Shown here: positions 51,847 to 61,212 of the stretch, piece after piece
Layout: each line of letters starts with the position of its first letter
How positions within the stretch are numbered: position 1 is the stretch's first letter
Origin: Pseudomonas iridis
GTDB taxonomy: Bacteria > Pseudomonadota > Gammaproteobacteria > Pseudomonadales > Pseudomonadaceae
DNA length: 64,000 nucleotides
Direction: 5' to 3'
Assembly: GCF_017980685.1 (NCBI RefSeq)
Contig: NZ_JACXXO010000016.1
Coordinates: 54,231-118,230 of the forward strand
Translations under genes and position numbers: made by a program
Notes under the pieces: model-generated
Told to the model about the DNA's origin: nothing
Database searches by the model: none
What the model saw: the letters and a program-made list of their open reading frames with translations, nothing else

Positions 51847-53403
51847 TTACAAGCCTGGCAGGCGCTGACGGATCTGCGCGACAACGGTGTCCAGTGTCCC
51901 GGATTCATTGGTCTGAATGCGTTTGCTGCGCAGAATCTCTTCCGGCGTCAACGCTTCGCGGTTGGCCTGTTGCGCTTCAATCACAGCCAACGTGGCGTCG
52001 GACGGATCCTGTTTATCGGCCTGACGAATCGCAAGCCAGCTCTCGATCACTGCTTGCGGGGCGTTGCAGTCGAGGATCAGGAACGGTGTGCCAGTCGCTT
52101 CAGCGATTTCTGCGGCGTTATCGCGCTGCTCGCGCTTGAGGTAAGTCGCATCGATAACCACCGGGAAACCGGCGTGCAGGATGACCTCGGCAATTTCATG
52201 CAGGCGCGAGTAGGTCTTGGCGCTGGCGTCGGCGCTGTAAATGCCGGCCTGCACATCGTTGGCTACGGTTTGCTCGCCGAACAAACGCTTGCGTTCAACG
52301 TCGGAGCGCAGACGAATTGCACCCAGTGCTTCGACCAGGCGCATGGCCACGTGGCTCTTGCCGACAGCGGAAACGCCGTGGGTAATCGCCATGAAGCGCG
52401 AAGGAATGGTGCTGTAGCTTTCCGCCAGGTTGGCGTAGTTGCGGTACTGGCGCAGGGTAGTGGCGCGCTGCACCGGAGTCGCGTCCGCCGGCATGCTGAA
52501 CAGGGCCACCTTGGCGCGAACCAGTGCGCGGTAGGCTTTATAGAAGTTCAGCACTTCCAGGCCTTGGTAGTCGCCGGTCAGTTCCAGGTATTGGCTGATG
52601 AAGCGGCGAGCCAGCGACTTCAGGCCGCGGTCTTCCAGGTCCATCGCGAGGAAACCGGTGTCGGCGTAGACGTCGGTGAAGCGGAACGGCTCGTTGAATT
52701 CGATGCAGTCGAAGATCACCACTTTGCCGTCGATGACGGTGGCGTTGCCCAAGTGGATGTCACCGTGGCATTCGCGGGTGAAACCCTCGGCCTTGCGCTG
52801 AGCGAACAGCGGCTTTAGGCGCTCGAAGCTGCTTTCGGCCCAGGCTTTCAGAGCCTCGAGTTGCAGCAAATCGTTTTTGTCGCTGAGGAACGGCAGAATC
52901 TGTTCGAAGTTCTGGCGGACTGGCGCCATCACGCTGTCCGGGGTGCCGGCGTCGTGTTCGGCCGGGACTTTGGGCGCGTTGAGGTGGAAGTGGGCGATCT
53001 GCTCGGCCATTTCATCGATGTGCTGGGTGGTCAACTCGCCGTTGGCCTGCAGGGTGCTTAGCAAGCCGGACTGTGGAAACTGGCGCATTTTCAGCACGTA
53101 GTCGATCGCTGGGCCGTCGCCGCCCAGTTGCGGGGCGTCGACGCTGCCCGTCACCGGCAACACTTCCAGATACAAATCTTCGGTCAAACGCTGGTTCAGA
53201 CGCAGCTCTTCAGCGCAAAAGTGTTCGCGTTGATCGAGGCCGGTGAAGTCTAGGAAGCCGAAATTCACCGGCTTCTTCACTTTATAAGCAAAGGGGCCGG
53301 TGAGGATCACCCACGAAATATGGGTTTCGATGACCTGGAACCCTTCGACGGGGTGCGGATACAGGGCCGGGTTTTGCAGGGCAGCGATCAGGGACTGGCT
53401 CAC
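51847..53403 (-). CDS. Fused APH-like kinase and P-loop ATPase protein
   Basis: A 518-residue two-domain protein. The N-terminal domain (about 1-330) resembles aminoglycoside/choline kinases, with the catalytic loop ECHGDIHLGN near 206-215 and VIFDCIEFNEPFRFTDVYAD (the DxD-type metal site) near 222. The C-terminal domain (about 340-518) is a small P-loop kinase with GVSAVGKSHVAMRL near 344. The GTG at 53403 has an upstream AAGGA and fits the domain start (MSQSLIAALQNP); the frame upstream to 53598 overlaps mrcB. The substrate is unknown. This fusion family is common in Pseudomonas. It is divergent from mrcB. Confidence 0.82.
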   Translation of the reverse strand: MSQSLIAALQNPALYPHPVEGFQVIETHISWVILTGPFAYKVKKPVNFGFLDFTGLDQREHFCAEELRLNQRLTEDLYLEVLPVTGSVDAPQLGGDGPAIDYVLKMRQFPQSGLLSTLQANGELTTQHIDEMAEQIAHFHLNAPKVPAEHDAGTPDSVMAPVRQNFEQILPFLSDKNDLLQLEALKAWAESSFERLKPLFAQRKAEGFTRECHGDIHLGNATVIDGKVVIFDCIEFNEPFRFTDVYADTGFLAMDLEDRGLKSLARRFISQYLELTGDYQGLEVLNFYKAYRALVRAKVALFSMPADATPVQRATTLRQYRNYANLAESYSTIPSRFMAITHGVSAVGKSHVAMRLVEALGAIRLRSDVERKRLFGEQTVANDVQAGIYSADASAKTYSRLHEIAEVILHAGFPVVIDATYLKREQRDNAAEIAEATGTPFLILDCNAPQAVIESWLAIRQADKQDPSDATLAVIEAQQANREALTPEEILRSKRIQTNESGTLDTVVAQIRQRLPGL

Positions 53404-53521
53404 GGGCGATCCTTCAGAGACTGGGGGAAATTCGAGGTCGCCATTATGGCCGCTCGCCCGCCTGACGCAAACCTTGGAGCGCTCCTGTTGAGTCTGAATA
53501 AAGTGCGTATAATCCGCCGCC

Positions 53522-55846
53522 ATGACTCGAACTCGATCTCCCCGTACCAAGAAAAAACCACCTTCCAAGGGCCTGCGCCCATGGATGGGCTGGGCCATTA
53601 AACTCAGTCTGGTCGGCCTTGTAGTGCTGGCTGGCTTCGCCGTTTACCTCGATGCCGTGGTGCAGGAGAAGTTCTCCGGCAAGCGCTGGACCATCCCGGC
53701 CAAGGTATACGCGCGCCCGCTTGAGCTGTTCGTCGGACAGAAACTCAGCAAGGAAGATTTCCTCACCGAACTCGACGCCCTCGGCTATCGCCGCGAAGCC
53801 GTGAGCAATGGCCCCGGCGCTGCCGCAGTTTCCGGAAACACCGTCGACCTGAATACCCGTGGCTTCCAGTTCTATGAAGGCCTTGAGAAGGCGCAACCCG
53901 TGCGCGTGCGCTTCTCGGGCGATTACGTGGCCGAGTTGTCGGCGACCAACGGTTCGAAACTGTCCGTGGTACGTCTGGAGCCGGTTCTGATCGGCGGGAT
54001 TTATCCGAAGAACCTCGAAGACCGCATCCTGATCAAACTGGATCAGGTGCCGCCGTATCTGCTGGAAACCCTGATCGCCGTCGAAGACCGGGATTTCTAC
54101 AGCCACTGGGGCGTGTCGCCGAAGTCGATTGCCCGGGCGATCTGGGTCAACACCTCTGGCGGCAAGATGACTCAGGGCGGCAGTACGCTGACCCAGCAGT
54201 TGGTGAAAAACTTCTACCTGACCAACGAACGCAGCCTGAGCCGCAAGCTCACCGAAGCCATGATGGCGATGTTGCTGGAGCTGCATTACGACAAGAAGGA
54301 AATCCTTGAGGCGTACCTCAACGAAGTCTTTGTCGGTCAGGACGGTCAGCGCGCCGTGCACGGTTTTGGTCTGGCCAGTCAGTTCTTCTTCGGTCAGCCA
54401 TTGTCCGAGCTCAAACTGCATCAGGTCGCGATGCTGGTCGGCATGGTCAAAGGCCCGTCCTATTACAACCCGCGCCGCAATCCAGAACGTGCGCTGGAAC
54501 GTCGTAATCTGGTGCTCGACGTGCTCGAGCAGCAAGGCGTAGCGACTGCCGAGCAAGTTGCTGCAGCGAAGAATATGCCTCTGGGTGTCACCACTCGCGG
54601 CAAACTGGCCGATAGCTCCTTCCCGGGCTTTATCGACCTGGTCAAACGTCAGCTGCGTGAAGACTATCGCGACGAAGACTTGACTGAAGAAGGCCTGCGG
54701 ATCTTCACCAGTTTCGACCCGATCCTGCAGATGAAGGCCGAGGCGTCGGTCAACGACACCTTCAAGCGTCTGTCCGGTCGCAAGGGCTCCGACGACGTCG
54801 AAGCGGCGATGGTCGTGACCAATCCTGAGACCGGCGAAGTCCAGGCCATGATCGGCAGCCGTCAGGCCAGTTATGCCGGTTTCAACCGGGCACTGGATGC
54901 CGTGCGGCCAATCGGTTCGTTGATCAAACCGGCGGTTTATCTGACTGCGCTGGAGAAACCGAGCCAGTACACGCTGACCAGTTGGCTGTCGGATGATCCG
55001 TTGTCGGTCAAAGGCGCGAACGGTCAAGTCTGGAAGCCGCAGAATTACGATCGTCGTTCCCACGGCACCGTGTTCCTGTATCAGGGGCTGGCGCATTCCT
55101 ACAACCTGTCGACCTCGCGCCTGGGTCTGGAAGTGGGCGTGCCGAATGTCCTCAAGACGCTGGCCCGTCTGGGTGTGACCCGTGAGTTCCCGGCGTTCCC
55201 GTCGATGTTGCTGGGTGCGGGCGCGATGACGCCGATGGAAGTTGCGACCATGTACCAGACGCTGGCCAACGGCGGTTTCAATACGCCGATGCGCGGCATT
55301 CGCAGCGTACTGACCGCCGAAGGGGAGCCGCTCAAGCGCTATCCGTTCCAGATCGAGCAGCGTTTCGATCCGGCTTCGATCTACCTGATTCAGAACGCCA
55401 TGCAGCGGGTAATGCGTGAGGGTACAGGCCGCTCGGTTTATAACGTGTTGCCAAAGACTCTGACGCTGGCCGGCAAGACCGGTACCAGTAACGATTCGCG
55501 CGACAGCTGGTTCGCAGGTTTCAGTCAGGACTTGCTGGCAGTGGTCTGGCTGGGTCGTGATGACAACGGCAAGACGCCGTTCACCGGCGCAACCGGTGCG
55601 TTGCAGGTCTGGAGCAGTTTCATGCGCAAGGCCGATCCGCTGCCGCTGGACATGCCGCAGCCGGATAACGTCGTGCAGGCATGGGTTGATTCGCGTACCG
55701 GGCAAGGTTCTGACGCCAACTGCCCGGGTGCGGTGCAGATGCCGTATATTCGCGGCAGCGAACCACCACCCGGCCCTGCGTGTGCAAGCGAAACGCCTGC
55801 ATCTGGCGAGTCGGTGATGGATTGGGTCAAGGGCTGGATGAATTAA
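53522..55846 (+). CDS. mrcB: Bifunctional penicillin-binding protein 1b (MrcB)
   Basis: A 774-residue class A PBP that makes glycan strands and crosslinks them. After a basic N-terminus and one membrane helix (about 23-46) come a UB2H-like domain, the transglycosylase domain with the catalytic glutamate in AVEDRDFYSHWG (about 188-199), and the transpeptidase domain with SxxK as SLIK (in RPIGSLIKP, about 456-464), SxN as SYN and KTGTS near 660. The C-terminal tail is short. It has its activator lpoP directly downstream. Confidence 0.96.
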   Translation: MTRTRSPRTKKKPPSKGLRPWMGWAIKLSLVGLVVLAGFAVYLDAVVQEKFSGKRWTIPAKVYARPLELFVGQKLSKEDFLTELDALGYRREAVSNGPGAAAVSGNTVDLNTRGFQFYEGLEKAQPVRVRFSGDYVAELSATNGSKLSVVRLEPVLIGGIYPKNLEDRILIKLDQVPPYLLETLIAVEDRDFYSHWGVSPKSIARAIWVNTSGGKMTQGGSTLTQQLVKNFYLTNERSLSRKLTEAMMAMLLELHYDKKEILEAYLNEVFVGQDGQRAVHGFGLASQFFFGQPLSELKLHQVAMLVGMVKGPSYYNPRRNPERALERRNLVLDVLEQQGVATAEQVAAAKNMPLGVTTRGKLADSSFPGFIDLVKRQLREDYRDEDLTEEGLRIFTSFDPILQMKAEASVNDTFKRLSGRKGSDDVEAAMVVTNPETGEVQAMIGSRQASYAGFNRALDAVRPIGSLIKPAVYLTALEKPSQYTLTSWLSDDPLSVKGANGQVWKPQNYDRRSHGTVFLYQGLAHSYNLSTSRLGLEVGVPNVLKTLARLGVTREFPAFPSMLLGAGAMTPMEVATMYQTLANGGFNTPMRGIRSVLTAEGEPLKRYPFQIEQRFDPASIYLIQNAMQRVMREGTGRSVYNVLPKTLTLAGKTGTSNDSRDSWFAGFSQDLLAVVWLGRDDNGKTPFTGATGALQVWSSFMRKADPLPLDMPQPDNVVQAWVDSRTGQGSDANCPGAVQMPYIRGSEPPPGPACASETPASGESVMDWVKGWMN

Positions 55847-55862
55847 GCAAAGAGGGTTTCAA

Positions 55863-56612
55863 GTGAACAAGTGGTTGATTCCAGCGGTGACCGCCGTGGC
55901 TTTGCTCAGCGGCTGCTCTACCGTTCAGCGTGGTTCGATCCCTGTAGTGGATTCGGGCACAGCCGTGTCCAACAGCGAGCGCATTTCCGCCAATGGCGGT
56001 TTCCGTCAGACGACGGTCAAGCGTCCTGTGCAGGGCCAGCCTCAAGCCATCCCGCAAGGCGATACCGGCGTCGTAGTTATGGTGCCGGGCGGTGGCGCGA
56101 CAACGTCGGCACCGATCAGCGCTGCGCCAATTGTGCCGGGCCCGGCATCCGGCGGTATTACGCCGGGGCCATATAACCCGTCGCCAGTCGAGTCGGCACC
56201 GATCAACTCCGGCAGCTACAGCATGCCCTCGACACCGAGCGGCATTCCTTCGGCCAGCAGTGGCGGTGGTTTGTCGGCGGACGAGCAACTGGATGGTCCG
56301 GTGCTCGCCTTGTTGACGACTGCTCAACAGCAACAGGCCGGTGGCGACCTCAACGGCGCGTCGTCGAGCCTTGAGCGCGCGCAACGTGTCGCCCCGCGTG
56401 AGCCGCAAGTGCTCTATCGTCTGGCTCAGGTGCGCATGGCTCAAGGCGATGCGCCACAGGCCGAGCAATTCGCCCGTCGTGCGTTGACCATGGCCGGCGG
56501 TCGTCCGGATTTGCAGGCCAGCCTGTGGGAAATCATCGCTCAGTCCCTGGAGAAACAAGGTGATTCCGCCGGCGCTGCTCAGGCCCGTCAAAAGGCCAAG
56601 GTCACGCTGTGA
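55863..56612 (+). CDS. lpoP: PBP1b activator lipoprotein LpoP
   Basis: A 249-residue lipoprotein: MNKWLIPAVTAVALLSGC with lipobox LSGC (lipidated C18). A long Pro/Gly/Ser/Thr-rich, probably flexible, linker (about 50-140) should span the periplasm, followed by TPR-like helices (about 150-245, ALLTTAQQQQAGGDLNGAS and PQVLYRLAQVRMAQGDAPQA). In P. aeruginosa LpoP is required for PBP1b function and lies beside its gene. It starts 17 bases after mrcB, consistent with a shared transcript. Confidence 0.9.
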   Translation: MNKWLIPAVTAVALLSGCSTVQRGSIPVVDSGTAVSNSERISANGGFRQTTVKRPVQGQPQAIPQGDTGVVVMVPGGGATTSAPISAAPIVPGPASGGITPGPYNPSPVESAPINSGSYSMPSTPSGIPSASSGGGLSADEQLDGPVLALLTTAQQQQAGGDLNGASSSLERAQRVAPREPQVLYRLAQVRMAQGDAPQAEQFARRALTMAGGRPDLQASLWEIIAQSLEKQGDSAGAAQARQKAKVTL

Positions 56613-56947
56613 TGGATGCGCGCTTCCCGAAAATCGCCGATCAGTTATTGCTGATCGAGCGTGAGCTGCGTACGCAGGGTTGGTGGGATGAGGTCTCGCC
56701 GTCGGCCGAGGCCTTGAGCAGTGTCGAGCCGTTTTCGGTCGATACGCTTGATTTCGAGCAGTGGCTGCAATGGATCTTCCTGCCCCGCATGAAGATGATC
56801 CTTGAACAGGATCTGCCGCTGCCGAACGCCTCGGGCATTCAGGAAATGGCGGAAATGGTCTTCGCCCAGCGCAATCTGCAGGGCAAGGATCGACGGCTGC
56901 AGGTACTGCTTAAAGAGTTTGACCTGCTGATCACCGCTTCCCGCTGA
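56609..56947 (+). CDS. YqcC family protein
   Basis: A 112-residue small protein of the YqcC (DUF446) family, usually encoded beside truC. Conserved parts are LIERELRTQGWWDEVSPSAEAL (about 14-35) and DFEQWLQWIFLPRMKMILE (about 48-66). There is no membrane segment. It overlaps lpoP by four bases (or one with the second ATG, 56612) and so is likely in the mrcB-lpoP operon. The function is not known. Confidence 0.87.
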   Translation: MMDARFPKIADQLLLIERELRTQGWWDEVSPSAEALSSVEPFSVDTLDFEQWLQWIFLPRMKMILEQDLPLPNASGIQEMAEMVFAQRNLQGKDRRLQVLLKEFDLLITASR

Positions 56948-56965
56948 ACCGAAAACTGCCAGGCT

Positions 56966-57382
56966 TTACTGGCAGTTCTCTCTGATCTGCTTCTGCGCTT
57001 CGACAATGCGCTCCTGCCGTTGTGCATCATCCAGCCGCCGCAATTCTCCCCCCACGTCCTCTCGCAAACGCGGATTGTTCTGCAATTGCGCAAGATTCGT
57101 CCGTGCCTGCTCACAAAATGCCTTGAGCTGCGCTTGTTGGTCGTCGACCTGTTTCTTGACCTTGTCGTCGATGGCTTTCTGATCGCCCAGCACACCGCTG
57201 CCCGGTATGGCTGCGGGTTTTGCCGGGGCTTGGGAGGGCATGTGCACCGTGGTGGATGGTTGGCCTTGCGGAGGTTGCGCATCGAAGTGCGTAACACCTT
57301 GGGCATCGACCCATTTGTAAATCTGAGCGGCTGTGCACCATGGGCTGAGGCCGATCAGCAGGGTTAACAGAAGCATTCGCAT
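56966..57382 (-). CDS. DUF4124 exported protein
   Basis: A 138-residue protein with a Sec signal peptide (MRMLLLTLLIGLSPWCTA, cut near residue 18) and an N-terminal DUF4124 motif QIYKWVDAQGVTHFDAQPP (about 20-38). A Pro/Ala linker follows and then a charged coiled-coil region (about 70-135) with two cysteines (C89 and C137) that could pair. It converges on the YqcC gene. Function unknown. Confidence 0.87.
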   Translation of the reverse strand: MRMLLLTLLIGLSPWCTAAQIYKWVDAQGVTHFDAQPPQGQPSTTVHMPSQAPAKPAAIPGSGVLGDQKAIDDKVKKQVDDQQAQLKAFCEQARTNLAQLQNNPRLREDVGGELRRLDDAQRQERIVEAQKQIRENCQ

Positions 57383-57487
57383 GCTGATTCCTTGGCAAAA
57401 TTGCGCAATTGACGCTAACAGAGTAGCTGTTTTCAGGTTTTTTCTTGCGTTCTCATGTGCTTACCCACAATTAACCACAGAGACGAC

Positions 57488-57516
57488 TTGACTTGGAGAG
57501 GGCGAAACAGAAGAAT
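57488..57516 (+). promoter_or_regulatory. Putative promoter and long leader of ilvI
   Basis: TTGACT at 57488-57493 and AAGAAT at 57511-57516 with a 17-base spacer would start transcription near 57523, leaving a leader of about 260 bases before ilvI. The leader contains a TTGGGA/TCCCAA hairpin near 57641 and a CCGTCCCA/TGGGCGG hairpin just upstream of the RBS. The remaining interval 57383-57781 shows no gene apart from a 33-codon frame at 57703-57804. Confidence 0.45.
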
Positions 57517-57781
57517 CCAAAGTCCGCTGTAGAGGGACTGCCAGAAGCAGACCCACTCGGTAGATCATGAGGCGCATACCCGCGCCGACCTGTTACACCC
57601 GCAACGCGTTACCTCGCGCTGGGTGGGAAAGGCCCGCAACACTTGGGACGATCCCAATACTTGCTCAGTCAGTGCTGACGTAGTCGGCGACCACCGTCGC
57701 TCATGCTCTGCCGAGAAGTAAACCTATTAAGACCCGTCCCATTTTCGTGGGCGGTATTCTGGCGTTTTAGAGGTGAACAAC

Positions 57782-59506
57782 GTGGAGCTTTTATCTGGCG
57801 GTGAGATGCTCGTCCGCTTCTTGCGTGACGAAGGCGTCAAATATATCTACGGGTACCCGGGTGGTGCTCTCCTGCATGTTTACGATGCCCTGTTCAAAGA
57901 ACCGGAAGTGACTCACATTCTGGTTCGTCACGAACAAGCGGCAACCCATATGGCTGACGGCTACGCCCGTGCCACCGGTAAAGCCGGCGTGGTATTGGTG
58001 ACTTCCGGTCCAGGCGCCACAAACGCCATCACCGGTATTGCCACGGCCTATATGGACTCGATTCCAATGGTGATCATTTCCGGTCAGGTGCCAAGCACCA
58101 TGGTCGGCACCGACGCGTTCCAGGAAACCGACATGATCGGTATCTCCCGGCCGATCGTGAAGCACAGCTTCATGATCAAGCACGCCTCGGAAATCCCGGA
58201 AGTCATGAAGAAAGCGTTCTACCTGGCGCAATCCGGTCGTCCTGGTCCGGTCGTGGTCGATATCCCGAAAGACATGACCAACCCGGCCGAAAAGTTCGAA
58301 TACATCTTCCCCAAGAAAGCCAAGCTGCGTTCCTACAGCCCGGCCGTTCGTGGGCACTCCGGGCAAATCCGCAAGGCAGCAGAAATGCTTCTGGCGGCCA
58401 AGCGCCCAGTGCTGTACTCCGGCGGCGGCGTCATTTTGGGCAACGGTTCCGCTCCGCTGACCGAACTGGCGAAAATGCTCAACCTGCCGGTGACCAACAC
58501 GTTGATGGGCCTGGGCGGTTTCCCTGGCACTGATCGTCAGTTCATCGGCATGCTCGGTATGCACGGCAGCTACACCGCCAACCTGGCGATGCACCATGCC
58601 GACGTGATCCTGGCGGTTGGCGCACGTTTCGATGACCGAGTGATCAACGGCGCGGCGAAGTTCTGCCCGAACGCCAAGATCATTCACATCGACATCGACC
58701 CGGCTTCGATTTCCAAGACCATCAAGGCCGACGTGCCTATCGTTGGCCCGGTGGAGAGCGTCCTGACCGAAATGGTCGCGATCCTCAAGGAAATCGGCGA
58801 GACCCCGAACAAGGAGTCCGTGGCCAGTTGGTGGAAGCAGGTTGATGAATGGCGCGGTGATCGCGGCCTGTTCCCTTACGACAAGGGCGACGGCAGCAAG
58901 ATCAAGCCCCAGACCGTTATCGAAACCCTGTGCGAAGTGACCAAGGGCGATGCCTATATCACCTCCGACGTGGGTCAGCACCAGATGTTCGCTGCGCAGT
59001 ACTACACGTTCAACAAGCCTAACCGCTGGATCAACTCCGGTGGCCTGGGCACCATGGGCTTCGGTTTCCCCGCAGCCATGGGCATCAAGTTGAGCTTCCC
59101 GGACGATGACGTTGCCTGCGTCACCGGCGAAGGCAGTATCCAGATGAACATCCAGGAACTGTCGACCTGCCTGCAATATGGCTTGCCAGTGAAAATCGTC
59201 ATCCTGAACAACGGTGTTCTGGGGATGGTTCGTCAGTGGCAGGACATGAGCTATGGCAGCCGTCACTCGCACTCCTACATGGAATCGCTGCCTGACTTCG
59301 TCAAGTTGGCTGAAGCTTATGGCCACGTCGGCGTACGCATCACCGAATCGAAAGATTTGAAGTCGAAGATGGCAGAAGCGTTCGCCATGAAAGATCGTCT
59401 GGTGATCATCGATGTTTCGGTTGATACCAGCGAGCACGTCTACCCGATGCAGATCAAAGACGGCTCCATGCGCGATATGTGGCTGAGCAAGACGGAGCGT
59501 ACTTAA
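57782..59506 (+). CDS. ilvI: Acetolactate synthase large subunit IlvI
   Basis: A 574-residue ThDP-dependent enzyme making acetolactate and acetohydroxybutyrate for valine, leucine and isoleucine. The FAD-binding and ThDP glutamate region (GYPGGALLHVYDAL...RHEQAATHMADGYARATG) and the ThDP motif GEGSIQMNIQELSTCLQYGLPVKIVILNNG (about 438-467) are complete. I chose the GTG at 57782, which has AGAGGTG eight bases upstream and gives the family length; GTG at 57773 is three codons further out. It is the first gene of ilvIHC. Confidence 0.96.
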   Translation: MELLSGGEMLVRFLRDEGVKYIYGYPGGALLHVYDALFKEPEVTHILVRHEQAATHMADGYARATGKAGVVLVTSGPGATNAITGIATAYMDSIPMVIISGQVPSTMVGTDAFQETDMIGISRPIVKHSFMIKHASEIPEVMKKAFYLAQSGRPGPVVVDIPKDMTNPAEKFEYIFPKKAKLRSYSPAVRGHSGQIRKAAEMLLAAKRPVLYSGGGVILGNGSAPLTELAKMLNLPVTNTLMGLGGFPGTDRQFIGMLGMHGSYTANLAMHHADVILAVGARFDDRVINGAAKFCPNAKIIHIDIDPASISKTIKADVPIVGPVESVLTEMVAILKEIGETPNKESVASWWKQVDEWRGDRGLFPYDKGDGSKIKPQTVIETLCEVTKGDAYITSDVGQHQMFAAQYYTFNKPNRWINSGGLGTMGFGFPAAMGIKLSFPDDDVACVTGEGSIQMNIQELSTCLQYGLPVKIVILNNGVLGMVRQWQDMSYGSRHSHSYMESLPDFVKLAEAYGHVGVRITESKDLKSKMAEAFAMKDRLVIIDVSVDTSEHVYPMQIKDGSMRDMWLSKTERT

Positions 59507-59508
59507 TC

Positions 59509-60000
59509 ATGCGGCACATTATTTCCTTGCTTCTGGAAAACGAACCCGGCGCTTTGTCTCGCGTAGTCGGCCTGTTCTCGCAGCGCAACTACAACATCGA
59601 AAGCCTGACCGTGGCCCCGACCGAAGACCCGACCCTGTCGCGTCTGACGCTGACCACTGTGGGTCATGATGAAGTTATCGAGCAGATCACCAAAAACCTG
59701 AACAAGCTGATCGAAGTGGTCAAGCTGGTGGACCTGTCGGAAAGTGCTCACATCGAGCGCGAACTGATGCTGGTCAAGGTCAAGGCCACTGGCGCCCAGC
59801 GCGCCGAGATCAAACGCACCACCGATATTTACCGTGGACAGATCGTCGATGTCAGCGCCAGCGTGTATACCGTTCAATTGACCGGTACCAGCGACAAGCT
59901 CGACAGCTTCATTCAGTCCATCGGCACCGCATCGATTCTGGAAACCGTCCGTAGTGGCGTGACCGGTATTGCCCGCGGCGACAAAGTACTCAGCATCTAA
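59509..60000 (+). CDS. ilvH: Acetolactate synthase regulatory subunit IlvH
   Basis: A 163-residue subunit giving valine feedback control. The N-terminal ACT domain MRHIISLLLENEPGALSRVVGLFSQRNYNIESL has the conserved glycine and asparagine residues for valine binding. It starts two bases after ilvI. The frame upstream to 59479 overlaps ilvI and is not used. Confidence 0.96.
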   Translation: MRHIISLLLENEPGALSRVVGLFSQRNYNIESLTVAPTEDPTLSRLTLTTVGHDEVIEQITKNLNKLIEVVKLVDLSESAHIERELMLVKVKATGAQRAEIKRTTDIYRGQIVDVSASVYTVQLTGTSDKLDSFIQSIGTASILETVRSGVTGIARGDKVLSI

Positions 60001-60048
60001 ACCAAATTAGCGAATGGCCTGAACGGCCTGGATATATAGGGGAATTTC

Positions 60049-61065
60049 ATGAAAGTTTATTACGAAAAAGACTGCGACCTGTCGATCATCCAGGGCAAGA
60101 AAGTTGCCATCATCGGTTACGGTTCCCAGGGCCACGCCCAGGCTTGCAACCTGAAAGACTCCGGCGTCGACGTTACCGTTGGTCTGCGTAAAGGTTCGGC
60201 CACTGTTGCCAAAGCTGAAGCTCACGGCCTGAAAGTGACCGACGTTGCTTCCGCTGTTGCTGCTGCCGACCTGGTCATGATCCTGACCCCGGACGAGTTC
60301 CAATCTGCCCTGTACAAGAACGAAATCGAGCCGAACATCAAGAAAGGCGCCACCCTGGCCTTCTCCCACGGCTTCGCGATCCACTACAACCAGGTTATTC
60401 CGCGTGCCGACCTTGACGTGATCATGATCGCGCCGAAAGCACCGGGCCACACCGTACGTTCCGAGTTCGTGAAAGGCGGCGGCATTCCTGACCTGATCGC
60501 GATCTACCAGGACGCTTCCGGCAACGCCAAAAACGTTGCACTGTCCTACGCTGCCGGCGTTGGTGGCGGTCGTACCGGCATCATCGAAACCACCTTCAAG
60601 GACGAGACTGAAACCGACCTGTTCGGCGAGCAAGCCGTTCTGTGTGGCGGTACCGTTGAGCTGGTAAAAGCCGGTTTCGAAACTCTGGTTGAAGCTGGCT
60701 ACGCGCCGGAAATGGCCTACTTCGAGTGCCTGCACGAACTGAAACTGATCGTTGACCTCATGTACGAAGGCGGTATCGCCAACATGAACTACTCGATCTC
60801 CAACAACGCCGAATACGGCGAGTACGTGACCGGCCCGGAAGTGATCAACGCCGAGTCCCGTCAGGCCATGCGCAACGCCCTGAAACGTATTCAGGACGGC
60901 GAATACGCCAAAATGTTCATCAGCGAAGGCGCAACCGGCTACCCTTCGATGACCGCCAAGCGTCGTAACAATGCCGCTCACGGTATCGAAATCATCGGCG
61001 AGCAACTGCGCTCCATGATGCCGTGGATCGGTGCCAACAAGATCGTCGACAAAGCCAAAAACTAA
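60049..61065 (+). CDS. ilvC: Ketol-acid reductoisomerase IlvC
   Basis: A 338-residue class I KARI using NADPH to isomerise and reduce acetolactate. The Rossmann motif IGYGSQGHAQA (about 22-32) with the R and S residues of the NADPH loop (GLRKGSAT, 45-52), the magnesium ligands in ETDLFGEQAVLCGG (about 187-200) and ECLHELKLIVDLMYEGG are present. Codon use is highly biased, as in abundant proteins. It is 48 bases past ilvH with a good RBS (GGGGAA). It ends in a strong terminator. Confidence 0.97.
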   Translation: MKVYYEKDCDLSIIQGKKVAIIGYGSQGHAQACNLKDSGVDVTVGLRKGSATVAKAEAHGLKVTDVASAVAAADLVMILTPDEFQSALYKNEIEPNIKKGATLAFSHGFAIHYNQVIPRADLDVIMIAPKAPGHTVRSEFVKGGGIPDLIAIYQDASGNAKNVALSYAAGVGGGRTGIIETTFKDETETDLFGEQAVLCGGTVELVKAGFETLVEAGYAPEMAYFECLHELKLIVDLMYEGGIANMNYSISNNAEYGEYVTGPEVINAESRQAMRNALKRIQDGEYAKMFISEGATGYPSMTAKRRNNAAHGIEIIGEQLRSMMPWIGANKIVDKAKN

Positions 61066-61083
61066 GTCGTCGTCCCTTGTACG

Positions 61084-61110
61084 AAAAACGCGGCCTCGGC
61101 CGCGTTTTTT
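61084..61110 (+). terminator. Terminator of the ilvIHC operon
   Basis: AAAACGCGGCC pairs with GGCCGCGTTTT around TC(G), followed by further T. It starts 18 bases after the ilvC stop. Confidence 0.92.
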
Positions 61111-61212
61111 CGTTTGGGGCGGTGGTTCTGGTATAAAGCTGCATCGTTTGTGGCCGAACTGTCGTCCACAGGCACTTGTCGAATTTTTCCAAACCGTTGC
61201 AAGGTAATGTCC

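Noticed and set aside
53444..55705. 753-codon open frame on the minus strand across mrcB
   Set aside because: It is the antisense frame of a well-supported PBP1b gene. Its residue composition (many His, Gln, Arg) is that of a GC-rich shadow, and it has no family motifs.
57791..59437. 548-codon open frame antisense to ilvI
   Set aside because: Shadow of ilvI with no recognisable domain, RBS or promoter.
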